Of a DNA stretch of 64,000 nucleotides, positions 22,113 to 33,389 are shown in pieces. A program made the translations under genes and the position numbers. The stretch is from Desmodus rotundus (Eukaryota; Chordata; Mammalia; Chiroptera; Phyllostomidae): contig NC_071390.1 of assembly GCF_022682495.2 (NCBI RefSeq), positions 165,131,220 to 165,195,219 on the forward strand, written 5' to 3'. The first letter of the stretch is position 1. Every line of letters starts with the position of its first letter. Under the pieces are notes generated by a model. That model ran no database searches. It saw only the letters and a list, made by a program, of their open reading frames with translations, and was not told where the DNA came from.

Positions 22113-23639
22113 TGGTGTTTAAGCCCCTAATTCTACTTGAGACTACCTTTGTAGACTTTGCTTTCCATGTCTTTTTTCAGTTGTAGGTACCTTTCCAATA
22201 ATCTTCAAATACTTTCTCATTATTTTCTCTCTCTCACTAGTGTTTGTCAGTTTTACCTTCCAGTACATTGTAACCAAGGAGTACTGTTTTGATGTATCAG
22301 CTTCTGATGATGTTAAGTCTTTCTACCTCTTCTAACAACTTAGTGATAGTTTGGCTTGTCAGTGTCTATGGTACAGATACTAGGGGGCATTTTATTAATT
22401 TTTTCCTTTCTTACGTATATCACATGAAGCAACCAAACTCTATATTCATGTATTTGGTAAATGTAAATAATAAAGCTAATAATTTTCTATCATTCACTCA
22501 CAGTTTACAAATTAATGTTGAAAATAAGAGAGGAGCATACTAACCTCAACTCACGATAAATTTGAGCACATCATCATTTGTCTTGTTTGGACTATCTTTG
22601 AGGCCTACTGAAGCCACATCAACAGATGCTTCTCTAGTCACAACACAAAATCTACAGTGGTACAGTGCAGAGGCGTTAATCACCACCGTGGTTTGTTTTG
22701 CTTTTTCAGACCCATCATAGAGCTCTGGCATTGGCAGAGTGCACAACTGGCCTCAGACCCCAAGGAGGGTCATACAAAGTTGTTCTTGGTATAACTGCAC
22801 AAGTATTATCAAATATTTTAGCACCTTATTTATGATTCCAGTTTTTTCACGCACACCCAGAAAGCAGAGTGGAGAGAGTGGCAGGCTGTGGATAGGAGAA
22901 TGCAAGTTAGACAGACGCATTCTGCAGGTGGAGTTCGGCATATGTTTATAGGCTACTCTTTCCTTCCTTTTCCATTTTTGTCCACCTTAACTTCCAAGAC
23001 GTGTGCTAGTGTGAAGTCCTCTACAAATAAAGAATGTGAGAGAAGAATAAAATTTTTAAAAAGAGGGGTGTTGGGGAGAGGACCATTTGTTCTTAGACAT
23101 TAGACTTCCCTGTAAGAGAAGAGGAGAAAATCCTTAGATTTGATAGGATATTAAAGTTTGAAGAATTGACTAAATTAAATTGTAACAGCCAAACAGAGGA
23201 GTAAAGGTATGGAGCCGACCTCGTACAAAGAGCCTCTGTAACCTAGTACAGAGGAAGATTCAACAGGGTACAGGTAAAAGCAACCAGACAATTAAAGTCT
23301 TTCCACACTTACATCCTAATGGACTGAGGTTCTGAAACCTGGTTATGTTGTCTTATGTTTATTCTTATTCTTATTTTCATTCATTAGCTACCAAAACCTA
23401 AGAAGTCTCTTGTGCTTCTTTTACTCTACCCCGTATCTGGCTATAAAATTGGAAATTCTGCTCTTCTTTTTTTAATTCCTAAAAAGATTAACTTGTAAAC
23501 TTCCTATATTAAGTATCCAACTATTAACCACAACAGAAACATAGATAGAAGATAACTAAATACTAAACATGGAGAAATAATTTGCTTAGTCATCCTATTA
23601 CATTTTAATTACTGGATACAGACCCTTTTTTCAGTCGCT
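22113..23639. other. Unique DNA, no gene recognised
   Basis: Frames of 60-85 codons exist (22289-22543 forward, 22546-22746 reverse) without motifs or splice context. This could include a decayed 3' part of the retroviral element that follows in antisense (integrase or LTR would lie here), but I see no clear trace. Confidence 0.45.
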
Positions 23640-25400
23640 TGTTAGAGAGATGGCTGGAGTCGTAGGGCCTCAGTTCATAAACTTGTGGAGATCCGTACCT
23701 CTCTCCTTTCAGGCGAAACGAATAGCCAGTTGTGCAACCGAAGTCCTGCCCACGGGAGATTTTCCATCCGTGTTGTCCTTCAGGACTGTCCTGGAATGGG
23801 CCAGCAGGGCTTCTGCCATCCACTTGTGGGCAATGTCTGCAGATTGTGCAGAACCTTCTGGAAACAAGGTTGCATTTCTCTTCCTCAGTCACCTGTTCAG
23901 TTGTTGATTTGCAAACTGGCCCCCATCCCGAGAGGGAGAGAAGAAACTGAAGAAAGAGGCAGACAGCTCCAGATCGGTAGGTGGAAGGTTTAACAAGTAA
24001 GGGGACTTACTCCAAGGCTTGTCTTGGGCGCCGCGTGACAAGCAAACTTCATCACCCCTCTGCCAGAACCCTACAAGTTTACCGAGAGGCCCCAGCAAGG
24101 CCCAGGCACCCATGCCTTTCAGATGGTCTCCACGACACATTACTAAGTCAAGGCTGTGTCCTTGTTGAAGGAAGGCAAGTTGAATGCATATTCCTAAGAT
24201 GGGTGTATGGGGTGGGGTGCTGATTACCCAGTTCCGGCTTGCAGGTCAACCAGAGGTCACGTTGTCTTGAAGACCTCCTCCAAACCCAGCCCACATATGC
24301 GGATTCAAGAAAAGAAGTCAATGCACCAGGAGTGTGGGTAATAAACATTTGGGGCACTTTCTCTTGCATTTTATTTTGCCTTCAGGGTGTGCTTGTGCTA
24401 TCTGATCTCAGACAGGCTACTTTCGTTTTGTGGAATGATGCTGTACATTTCCAGTTTTGTAGATTGAAGGGTCAGACCATACCTGGGTCATGATGGGCTG
24501 CTTCAGTTACATGCTAACTTGGTAGCATATAGCAATGCATTCAGCTTCTATCAAGGCCTGTTAACAAGCCAAAAGCTATCTCTCAAAAGGAGAGTAGTCA
24601 CCTATAGAAGATAACACAGCTTTGCTCAAAAATCCTAAGGGTCTTCCTGATAATACACACACAAGGCCTTGTCAAAGGCTCCATAAAGCATCCTTATTTA
24701 CAACTGATATGTCAGGCAGCACCACATCTGCCAGCTCCCATGGCCCACACGGTGGATCACCTTGCACGGCAGCCTGAATCTGTTCAAGAGCTCTCTTTCA
24801 CCTTGGGTTAGTAAAATGGGAATTGATCAAGGTCCCTGTTGTCCGGAACACGATACAGAGCTGGAAAGTTGATGTAATCCTAAGGTAGGACAAGGGAGCC
24901 TGAGGATGCCCTGTCAGCTGAAATAAAACTCCTTTGGTTAATCTTTACTAACAGGTATAGAGAAAAATACAGTTGCCAGCTCAGTGCCTGCATAGCAGGT
25001 GCCAAGGGATGCATAGATTTGCTCTGGCAATTAAAGTGCAGCTGGAACAGTAGCTGCAGTTAGTCTCAACTGATTAAATGTACAATAATCCATTTTCATT
25101 CTCCAAGATTAGTTGTCTTTTTCACAGGCCGAATAAGTGAGTTGAATAGAGATTAGTAGGAATCACCACCCTTCATCTTTCAAGTATTCCTGGCACAAAT
25201 ATTCTCTGCACTTCCTCAGGAATACGGCATTGCTTCTGGCTTGCTATTTTTGTTTGCAGCAGTAGGCTGAGTGGCTTTCCCATGGCTTTTCCTACAATAT
25301 TAGCTTCACTGTATGGCTCGGGAAAACTATAGCAATGCCAGTTACTAAGGAAGTTTATTCAAGTTTTGCATTCCAGAGTGAGAAATAACCACTGGGTGGG
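23640..25400 (-). mobile_element. Endogenous retrovirus Pol remnant (RT to RNase H), antisense
   Basis: On the reverse strand, pieces of a gammaretrovirus-like Pol polyprotein are readable. An N-terminal RT part comes first (a GILERWRVVIPTNLYST-like stretch near 25,180-25,130). The thumb/connection follows (an ALEQIQAAV word near 24,785). The start of the RNase H-linked region has RPLGF and DYSPFER words near 24,640-24,580. An RNase H-like tail (MTEEEKC appears as a frame start near 23,890, with KWMAEALL and TVLKDN words) runs to about 23,640. All parts are broken by stops, frameshifts and small insertions; the central RT catalytic region is badly degraded. No flanking LTR was found, so it is an isolated old fossil, not able to produce any product. 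Confidence 0.7.
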
Positions 25401-26660
25401 CTGGGGGATCCAGTGGTCTTACGGTGAGAATGCTCTGTGTCAAAAATCTGTTAATCACCTCATCCCCATAAACCCCTTATCCGAAAGGCAGACTAAAATG
25501 ATGCTGTGGGTCTCCGGTGATTAGTGTCAATTCATAGCCAGTGTCTAGCAATCAGTGATCCTAAAAAAACTGGAATATTTTCCTTACTACTTTGTGTGTA
25601 TATCATTTTTTAAAACAAATTTGACTTGAAATAAGGCTGTTGTCTTTGCATCTGATGGTTCATAGTTCACAGGGAAAGCGACTGGAGGGAAAACAAATGA
25701 ATATAAACTTGAGGACTGCAAGTGTTGACAAACTGGCAAAGTTTACAGATGCTGTCAGTAAAAAAATGAACAAACAAACAAAACAAAACAAAGCCTTTGT
25801 AGATTCCGAGAGTGAGAGTAACGAAAGCTGTCACTTTGTCTGGTAGGGTGACAGCAAAACCAAAAGGAGCGTATGACAAAACCACATGGGTGCGGGGCAC
25901 CAGGTTGCTGAAAAGACTGTTCCGTATGCTGGCTGAGCAGTTTTATAATTCTGCAGCTACGTTTTAAGAGAGGTGAAGCAGAAAGCCTCATGCTTTATTA
26001 GTATCTGAGTGGCAGTGAGAACCAGAAACTCCCTGGTAGGTTAGAAGTTGGTGGGAAACGACCTTGTAGCAGTTCCTCACAAGCTTCCCCTATTTTCATG
26101 TTTTAAGACTATTACGGGGTGTTTCGCTAAATCTGAGAGCTGCTGTAAGCCTTGCCCACGTGGCCCATGTGGAGACATGCAAACGGGCCAGGGCATCTTG
26201 GTGGAGCGGCTCCACCACAACAAAGAGAAGCTGGAATCCACACACCTGAGCTAAAAACCACAAGTATGAGCTGTGACTTCTGGCACAGACTGGAACTTGT
26301 GTTCCCTCTCATTGTTTCCAACCCCGATGAAGTAGGTGTCCTCCAGGAAAGCAGGGTATCCTTTGTCTCAGAGCTACATACATACAACAGGTCCAAGAAT
26401 CAAAGAAGTTGAAAGGGGATCCAGGAAAAGATGTAGCAGCCTGGCTAATGCCTGCCTAACCAATGAGAGTATCCAGCAGATAAATGGCAAAGTGTGTACG
26501 TTACAAAATTGTCTCTGCTGACCTCCTGAGTGTAGAAAGAACAAAATGGCTGCTGCTTCCCTTTCACCTTGAAAAGCCTGTACAACAGTACTTAGTGTGG
26601 TCAACCAATTTGAAATATATAGGATACGGTATTCTGGGAAACAGTCACCTGAGTTGAATG
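25401..26660. other. Unassigned DNA beside the ERV Pol remnant
   Basis: No gene is supported. The segment lies on the upstream side of the antisense Pol, where gag or protease would be expected, but I see no diagnostic motif. It carries a run of CAAACAAACAAAACAAAACA at 25,770-25,790 and several short frames on both strands (26152-26412, 26374-26730). It might be retroviral, another insertion, or unique. Confidence 0.4.
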
Positions 26661-26664
26661 GATG

Positions 26665-27125
26665 TAAACCTACCTGTTTGAGTTTCCTCAGGCTGCCAGA
26701 ACAAAGCACCACAAATTGGGGGCTTCCCACAGATATGTGTTGCCTCGCAGTTCTGGAGGCGAACAGTAAAAAATCAAGGTGTCAGCAGGGACTTGCTCCC
26801 TTTGAAGCCTGTAGCAGGGAATTCTTCTTTGCTTCTTCCCAGCTTCTGGTGTTGGCCATCACTCCTTGGCACGCCTTGGCTTCAGCTGCATCACTCCAAT
26901 TCCTGTCTCTGTTATCACGCGGCATGCTCCTGTGTCTCTGTCTCCACGTGGCGTTTGTCTCTTTTTAGAAGGATATTGGTTTAGGCTGCTCCCTGATAAC
27001 CTCACTCTAACTTGATTACACCTGCAAAGAGTACTTCCAAATAAAGTCACTTTCACTGGTACTGAAGGTTCAGCTTCAACGTACACTTTCCTGGGATGTA
27101 ATGGAGCCCAGAACACCATTTGCAG
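26665..27125 (-). mobile_element. MLT1-like MaLR LTR (antisense)
   Basis: GAGTTTCCTCAGGCTGCCAG, CTCGCAGTTCTGGAGGCGAA, AATCAAGGTGTCAGCAGGGA, CAGCTTCTGGTGTTGGCCAT, CTCACTCTAACTTGATTACA and CTTCCAAATAAAGTCACTTT appear in the order of an antisense MLT1-type LTR. It is a solo LTR with no internal sequence. Overlapping 98- and 123-codon frames here are by-products of its composition. Confidence 0.8.
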
Positions 27126-28129
27126 ACATGCAGTTTGAGCAGGGCCAGAGAGCACACGTCAGTTTCATGGAAAGGTAGCTCACCTCTCCAGGTCATCCGC
27201 AGTGCGGCATGATGCTGACGCCCTGATACCGAATTATAGCTCAGTGAGGCCTACCAGCCCTTTGGTGTCAAGCAGATTGTATCAAGCCCCTTCCATAGAA
27301 GGGCCAATGGATCATCCTCATAAGTTATATGAGTTTGTAGCATATGGACTTACCTCTTCCACTCGAAAACCTTAGCCCGTCCACTATGTGAAGATTTACA
27401 GTACACCTGACCCACTGACAAAAAATCCTGCGTGACATAGCTTCTGGCTGGGAATCATCTCCACAGTGAAGGAGGTCCGAGAGCAGTTCACGCTACAATG
27501 TAAGCCACCCAAACATGTGGAGGCGGAAACCGAGGGTGGGTAAGAATTTAGATGTATAGAGAATTTAGAATGTATAGAGAGAGGCAAAGAGGACAGGGTA
27601 CAGGTATATCCCCAAGAATGACTATGATAACAGTGGCCATCATTCACCTCACTAACTACCCTCTTTCAGATTTCCCCTTAGGGAACCCAACGTAACTGCT
27701 CCCAAATGGGGGTGAAGTGCAGGACAAGGGGTGAACTGTGGTGTCTGAGAGAGTGTGCTGTTCTGATCTCCTTGTAGCTAACTTCTCGGCAACATAGTGG
27801 ACTGACAGCTTCTATCGGCTTCTGTCCCTTTGGAAAAACTATGGTGTTGATGCTAGACTAGGCTTCTCCTCATTCTGCAGCCTGTCAATGATTGATAATA
27901 GTGGAAGTCTCGCCTGGTACAGGGCTCTTCCAATGGGCAACCTTTGTTAAGTTCTCCTCCTGTGCATGGCGGGGACTTCTCAGGCTTATCTGTGGTCTGA
28001 GGTTTTTTTCTACCAAACCCTTTTTCCTCTCACTTTTCAAAGGTGTCATATCTGCACTGTAGTCTGAAAGCTATTCCTACCTAGTCTTATTCCTTTACCA
28101 TTTATCTTTCACATGTTTTATTCCTGATA
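27126..28129. other. Unassigned G+C-richer DNA
   Basis: I recognise no gene. Reverse-strand pieces (for example an 83-codon frame at 27396-27647) could belong to the upstream part of the antisense retrovirus at 23640-25400, interrupted by the MLT1-like LTR; I see no motif that would establish this. Confidence 0.35.
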
Positions 28130-28740
28130 AATCTCTTACATAACCCATCTGTTTAATGTCTGTTTCTTGGAGAACTGATAGAGAATAAGAATTTAGAAAC
28201 AGAAATTATGCCAGAGAAAGTAATACTAAGGAACAAAGACAACATAAAACTGTGTGAGAAGTGAGTTTCAAACCATGAAGCTGTCAAAGTTCTCAGTGAA
28301 TTTGGATTCCTTTTCCAGCAATAGATGATAAACCATAATTGATCAAAGCCAAATGTTTTAGGTAAAGCATAGAAATGTCATTCGATTTTTTAGAAACTAA
28401 TAATCTAAGTCTAGAAATGTGAACTAGTTCAAGCCAATTAGCTACAATGGGAAAGTGGAGGAGTTCCCTGGGAGTCGGCAGTGAAACTTTGGGGAAAGAT
28501 ATTCTCTTAATAAGAGACTCAGGAGGAATGTGCTTCTTTATTGTCTTCTCTTCTGGTCTTTGGAAGCTGTTCAGAAAGTTATAATTTTTGAATCTGCACC
28601 TGCCATTTTCTGAATCTAAGGATGGTCTAGAGAATTGTAGAAAAGCCATAAAACAGAAGATAACTGAGACGCTAAATTATCTAACCCTCCATTTTATCAG
28701 GTATTATGCTGTATATTGCCAGAAGGATCCTAATTGATAA
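28130..28740 (+). mobile_element. Possible old LTR remnants
   Basis: TGTCTGTTTCTTGGAGAACT at 28,158 and GCCAGAAGGATCCTAATTGA near 28,720 each resemble the 3' end of MaLR/ERVL-type LTRs in forward orientation. The sequence between is degraded. Two neighbouring LTR remnants are possible; a 118-codon reverse frame here is not a gene. Confidence 0.35.
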
Positions 28741-29245
28741 GAGAGTGAGATAAAGGATGAGACGTAGGTTGATAATGGGGACAAATGTTTTCTCTCTGTG
28801 TGATTTCTGCTGAGAAAATATGTGGAAACATCAGTAGTAACCAATTCATACAGCATTTATGACACAGTCAGAAATGTAATTTTTATTATTTTGTTATGAG
28901 TGATAGTGTTAAAACACTACTAGCAACTTGCAGCCATGAGATAGCATTTGTGTTTGTTTCCTGTTCTACTTACTAATTCTCATTGAGGCTACCTTCGAAT
29001 TTCAAAATCTCTAGTATTGGACAATGCTGGTAAAGTTACCCTCACACATGTTCCATATATGTAGTGTATAAATTTTCCACTCAATTTAATATTTTGCTCT
29101 TTTTCTTTCTTTGTTTTTAATTAAGCAAAAATGTAAAAGTGTTCAAAGATGACTGTTAAATATATTCTCTATTCAGATGCTAGCGTTAAAATGGCACACG
29201 TGGATGCATGGAAGAGTTAATGCTCTGTATGGTATCTATATTGGG
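28741..29245. other. Unique A+T-rich DNA
   Basis: No gene or repeat is recognised. Confidence 0.5.
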
Positions 29246-29255
29246 GAATGCATAG

Positions 29256-29477
29256 ATTTTTTAATGTCCTTTTTAAAAGATTTTGATTTATTTTTAGAGA
29301 GAGAGGAAGGGAAGGAGAAAGAGAGGGAGAGAAACATCAATGTGTGGTGGCCCCTCACGTGCCCCCTTCTGGGGACCTGGCCCACAACCCAGGCATGTGC
29401 CCTGACTGGGAATTGAACCAGTGACCCTTTGGTTTGTAGCCCACATTCAATCCACTGAGCTATACCAGCCAGAGCAA
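29256..29477 (-). mobile_element. VES-type SINE (bat tRNA-derived), with target-site duplication
   Basis: On the reverse strand the element starts with a tRNA-like head (GCTCTGGCTGGTATAGCTCA, with the B-box-like GGTTCAATTCCCAGTCAGGG). It continues through GGCCAGGTCCCCAGAAGGGG and a CTCTCCCTCTCTTTCTCC body and ends in an A-rich tail (AAAATAAATCAAAATCTTTT). It is flanked by a 10-bp direct repeat, GAATGCATAG, at 29246-29255 and 29478-29487, the target-site duplication of L1-driven retroposition. The family is known from Yangochiroptera, which makes this one of the best taxonomic markers here. The internal A and B boxes are diverged from a real tRNA gene. Confidence 0.93.
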
Positions 29478-29487
29478 GAATGCATAG

Positions 29488-30980
29488 TTTTAAAAACTGA
29501 ATTACATTAAGTTATAAGTAGCACTCTATTATGTTTAGCAGAGTAGACTCTTTTATCAGTGTTTTCTGAGAGTAAAACCATAGTCTTTTTTTCTTGCATG
29601 TTCGCTGAAGTTAAAAAGGCTAATGTCTTGTTTCATAACTATGTATGCCTCTCTTCACTCCACATAACTCTAGCTATACACATGGACACACACACACAAC
29701 CCTCTGCGTTAGAGACACTATCTGAAAAAAGTTGTTTTTTTATTCTAAGATATCAGAACTTTATGGTACCCAATAAACATACTAGCATACCAGTTCTGTT
29801 GTTACAAGGTAATTGAATATGGACAAAGAGAAGTCATGATTATTGACCATTAAGTTCAAACTTGCCTATCCTGAATCAATTTGCAACCAAGTTAGAAAGT
29901 GAAGGGCATTCTACTGATTTTCAATGTTGACCCTAGTTTATAACTTACCCAGGATTAGGGTTTTGAAAAGCAGAAGTGATTAAGAAACATCACTTCCAAC
30001 ACATGTGATGACCCAATATCTTCTGCTGGAATTCTGTAGTCTGGGAACATTGTCACATATATATAAAATGATGGTTGAAAATTTATCTATGAACCTGACA
30101 TGTTTTTCAATAAATATATAAAGTAATTTAAAGTTGGAGGAGTAGTTATTTGTGATCTAGCCCTGTTATGTGGTAAAACTCAAAAAACTTCAAAAGTATT
30201 TCACTGAGTTAAAGTTTAAATCTGATTTAGAAGTGTGTCTCTGCATTAGACATTTCCAAAGCCACAAAAATAATCTATTTATCCCAGAGTAGATAATTCA
30301 ACCTTCTGATCTCAGCCTTAGAGGAAATATAGGAAAACATGTGATTCAGAGGGGCCAGACCTAAAATTGAGAGTTGGAAAGTGTTTATATATAATGTGGG
30401 TATATACTATGTAATTTTTTTCTCAAGAAAAAATGTTTAAAAATGTTTTGGAGTTTTTCTGGGGGAGGCAGTTTATAAATATCTGATGCCCAATAATGTC
30501 TTTCATTATTCATTATTGGTTATTCAAAGTCTCTCAAATGCCTTTTCTAACACTAAGGCACTGATGATAAATGAATTAGTGTAGCTTGATGAGTGTTCCA
30601 TAAAGTAAGCAAGTACAATTCACTGAAATGAATAGTATAAGAGAGATGCACGCAATATACATGAAAGCCTCCAGGAAAGCCATCTCACCTGGTCAGGGAG
30701 GTGGGAGACGCTTCGGCTGAGATGACACATGAATTACCAATCAGTAGAAAGAGAGAAGGAGTGACAGAGGGAGAGGGAGAGAGAGATTCAACCATGAAAA
30801 GCAAAAAAGGAAACATAAATAGGCCACTGGGATTGAAAAACTGAAACAATGCGTGTAATCATGTGTTTCTATATGGAGTATTCTGGTACGGAGGAGGGGT
30901 AGGGGTTGAACCGAGCAGTTGAGGTGAAAGGGGGAGAAAAAATAGATTAGAAGGTTTTACTTCTTACAATCCTGTGTTTT
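29488..30980. other. Unique DNA
   Basis: No gene is recognised. A GAGAGGGAGAGGGAGAGAGA purine tract lies at about 30,765-30,785. The sequence around 30,680-30,730 (CACCTGGTCAGGGAGGTGGG, GGCTGAGATGACACATGA) might be a small antisense L2 piece. The rest is A+T-rich. Confidence 0.45.
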
Positions 30981-30984
30981 CTTA

Positions 30985-31175
30985 AATTAACTCTATATTT
31001 TAATTTATATTTACAAAATCACTCATTTTTTTGTGTACAGTTCTATGAAATTTGACAAATGAGTATTTTTGTAACCACTACCACAAACAAGACACAGAAC
31101 AGTTTGATCACCCCAAAACATGACCTCATGCTGCCTCTCCATAATCAATCCCTCCCCTCAGCTTCATAACTCACA
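30985..31175. mobile_element. Old interspersed repeat, probably L1-associated
   Basis: GAAATTTGACAAATGAGTAT, TTTGTAACCACTACCACAAA, CAAGACACAGAACAGTTTGA and CATAATCAATCCCTCCCCTC match, in order, a widespread old mammalian repeat segment that I associate with L1-type elements. The orientation and family are not settled. Confidence 0.45.
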
Positions 31176-31179
31176 AAAC

Positions 31180-32130
31180 ATGTTAAAAATATAACACTTG
31201 GAAACAGGTAATAAATATGACCTACATATGGATTATTTATGAAATTGATCATATCTCAGCCACAGAGTTAGCTCCAATAAAGTCTATAGAAGACAAATAA
31301 TAAAAATAGCCCTTCCTGACCAAAATGCAATAAAATAAGATATTAGAAAAATAAAAAAAATTTCCACTTGGAAAAACAACTCATTGGTCTAAAGAGAATT
31401 GCAGACTTTTAACATGATAATGACATTATTGGTAATAATTACAATAAAAATAAACTACACACTTCTCTTAAGGAGAACTAGAAATAATTTAAACAAAAAA
31501 ACTGGTGGAAAACGAATGAAGAAAAATTACACATTGGTGTTAGGAAATAAAGCAGCAATAAAAGTAAACTTTTTCAAAAAGCCACTTTTGAAAAATTAAT
31601 AAATTAGAATACTACTTGTTACAAAAAAGTTCAAATACATGATTTAGAAATAACAAGGGTTAAATAATGTGGAAACAGAGAAAATAAATTATCTTAAAGA
31701 TGCTTTTGTTATAGCCCTACACACACAAATTTGGAAAATTACATAAAATTGATAAATTTCAAGAAATTTATTAATTTATTAATGCTGACCAAATGCCCTA
31801 ATAAAAAAAGAGAGAAGTTAAGGAATCCCACAGTAGAAGGATTTTAACTTTAAAAGCAACAGTTCCAGTAATAATTAAATTTTTCTACAGCATAAAAAAG
31901 ATGAAATTGTAACTTCTTTTTATGAAATGAGCATAACTTTATTATCCAAACTAGATAAAGATTACAACAAAAAAATCTGCTACAGACCAATCTTCCTAGT
32001 GTATATCAATGTAAAAATCTTAAATGAAATGTTAACAAAGAGAATCCTAAAGTGCATTAAAAGTGTAATATATCATGAACAAGTGCTATTTATTCCAGGA
32101 ATGCAAAAATAATTAAATAACAGGAACTCC
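31180..32130 (+). mobile_element. L1 ORF2 fragment (endonuclease end, linker, start of RT)
   Basis: The forward strand carries the end of the endonuclease region (near 31,180-31,400), the linker, and the first reverse transcriptase block. That block is a continuous 61-codon frame, with SKLDKDYNKKICYRPI followed by an FIPGMQ word near 32,085-32,105, typical of L1. It is stop-ridden elsewhere. The element continues at 32,440 beyond an A+T-rich repeat. Confidence 0.82.
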
Positions 32131-32144
32131 AATAATATCATATA

Positions 32145-32430
32145 GAATATATCTATATTAATAGATATAGTATATATCTATAATATAATAGATATTATAT
32201 GATATAATATATAAAGAGAAATATCTTATATTTTATTATAAATATAAAATATATTTATAAAATATTATTAAAAGTATTTCTCTTTATTTCTATTCATATG
32301 AATATATCTATATTAATAGATATATTATATATCTATAATATAATAGATATAATATGATATATAATAGATATATAATACAATATATTATAGATATATCTAT
32401 AATAGATATATCTATTTCATCTTAATATCT
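32145..32430. repeat. A+T-rich palindromic repeat with a ~65-bp direct duplication
   Basis: The tract consists almost only of A and T in ATATCTATA/TATAGATAT words. A unit of about 65 bases beginning GAATATATCTATATTAATAG occurs at 32,145-32,212 and again at 32,300-32,365 with few differences. The words are self-complementary, so long hairpins or cruciforms are possible. It lies inside an L1 ORF2 remnant and is not part of the L1 itself. Confidence 0.85.
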
Positions 32431-32439
32431 AAAGATGAA

Positions 32440-32935
32440 AATTAGTTTTTCATCTATAGATTTAAGAAAATGTCATAATGTCAACACTTGTTCAAATTTA
32501 AAATACTCATACAATATGAATTGATAGGAATGTCTTAATGTGATCATGTAAATTTATTGAATGCTGGCTGGCATTCGGGTTGAAAGATATACTTTGGTCT
32601 GATAGCCAGCATCTTCATTAACAGGAAGCATGAGATTTTTTCACAAAAGTCATAAATAAGACAAGTAATCTAACTCTCTGCACCACTGTTTAGTAATGTA
32701 CTTGAGGGATTAGCCATTGCGATTAAACAAGATCAAGCATTCAGGAGGATACAAATTTTAAGTGAAAAGATGAAATATCTCTGAAATTAATATGATTAAG
32801 TTTCTGGAAACAAGACAATCAATATGAAAACTATAGTAATTTTAGTAAAATGGCAGTAAGTAAATCTACAAAAGTCCTAGTTTCATGTAAATCAACACTT
32901 ACAAAAAATGTAAAGGTGGACTTGAATAAGTGGAA
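32440..32935 (+). mobile_element. L1 ORF2 fragment, continued (RT region)
   Basis: The forward strand continues the L1 reverse transcriptase after the A+T-rich insertion. Near 32,690-32,770 it reads as a degenerate FSNVLEGLAIAIKQDQAFRR-like stretch, corresponding to the region just before the FADD box. Many stops are present. Confidence 0.6.
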
Positions 32936-32939
32936 AGAT

Positions 32940-33150
32940 AGTACATTATTTTTGTTTCAACAGGATAACTTTAGCTACTGAATTGCAAAGAAGCTGAAGG
33001 GGTGAAAAGGTGATTCAGAGTGGACGTTTGGGAAGTCACGTGGTGGCCCAATGGGAAGATGGTGGCGGCATCAGACTGATTAGGGAGAAGTGGTGAGAGG
33101 TGGATCCCAGGTGTATTTGAAAATGAGAGCTGACAGGATTTGCCATCACA
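32940..33150 (-). mobile_element. L2 LINE fragment (antisense)
   Basis: GGGAAGATGGTGGCGGCATC, AGTGGTGAGAGGTGGATCCC and GAGAGCTGACAGGATTTGCC resemble antisense L2 blocks ('ggatggtggcggtgg', 'gagagaagtggatgga', 'gaatcgacaggacttgg'). Confidence 0.6.
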
Positions 33151-33334
33151 TGTGGAACATTAGAAAGAATTCAGTTTGACTAAGCAAACCAGCAACAGGT
33201 TACTTTATGTCTCCTCTGGATGTTTATCAGTTTGCCTTTTTTTTTAAGAGAGATACTGCATATATACCATGCATATATTTAGATGGGTATTATTCCGTCT
33301 ACCAAGGGTATATAACATACAAGTTAAGTATGTG

Positions 33335-33389
33335 ACGGAAAGTTAGATTCGAATCCTTTCACCACTTATTGTGTAAGTTTAGGCAAGTG
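33335..33389 (+). mobile_element. MIR SINE, left part (split by a mariner)
   Basis: AGTTAGATTCGAATCCTTTC, CACCACTTATTGTGTAAGTT and AGGCAAGT match the sense-strand MIR around 'gattcgaatcctggctctgccacttactagctgtgtgaccttgggcaagt'. The match breaks exactly where the mariner begins. Confidence 0.75.

Noticed and set aside
23685..23993. 102-codon forward frame
   Set aside because: It is the opposite strand of the ERV RNase H-like remnant.
29177..29416. 79-codon forward frame
   Set aside because: It runs through the antisense VES SINE; the frame is accidental.
29400..29477. tRNA gene on the reverse strand
   Set aside because: The tRNA-like head with a B-box-like segment belongs to a SINE (A-rich tail, target duplications) and does not fold into a normal cloverleaf.
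30680..30790. A second VES-like SINE next to a GA-rich tract
   Set aside because: Only the purine tract and a short GGTCAGGGAGG word are shared; no tRNA-like head, tail or target duplication is present, and an L2 fragment is as likely.
32145..32430. CRISPR-like repeat-spacer array
   Set aside because: Only two long units, almost pure A+T, in mammalian DNA inside an L1; not a CRISPR structure.
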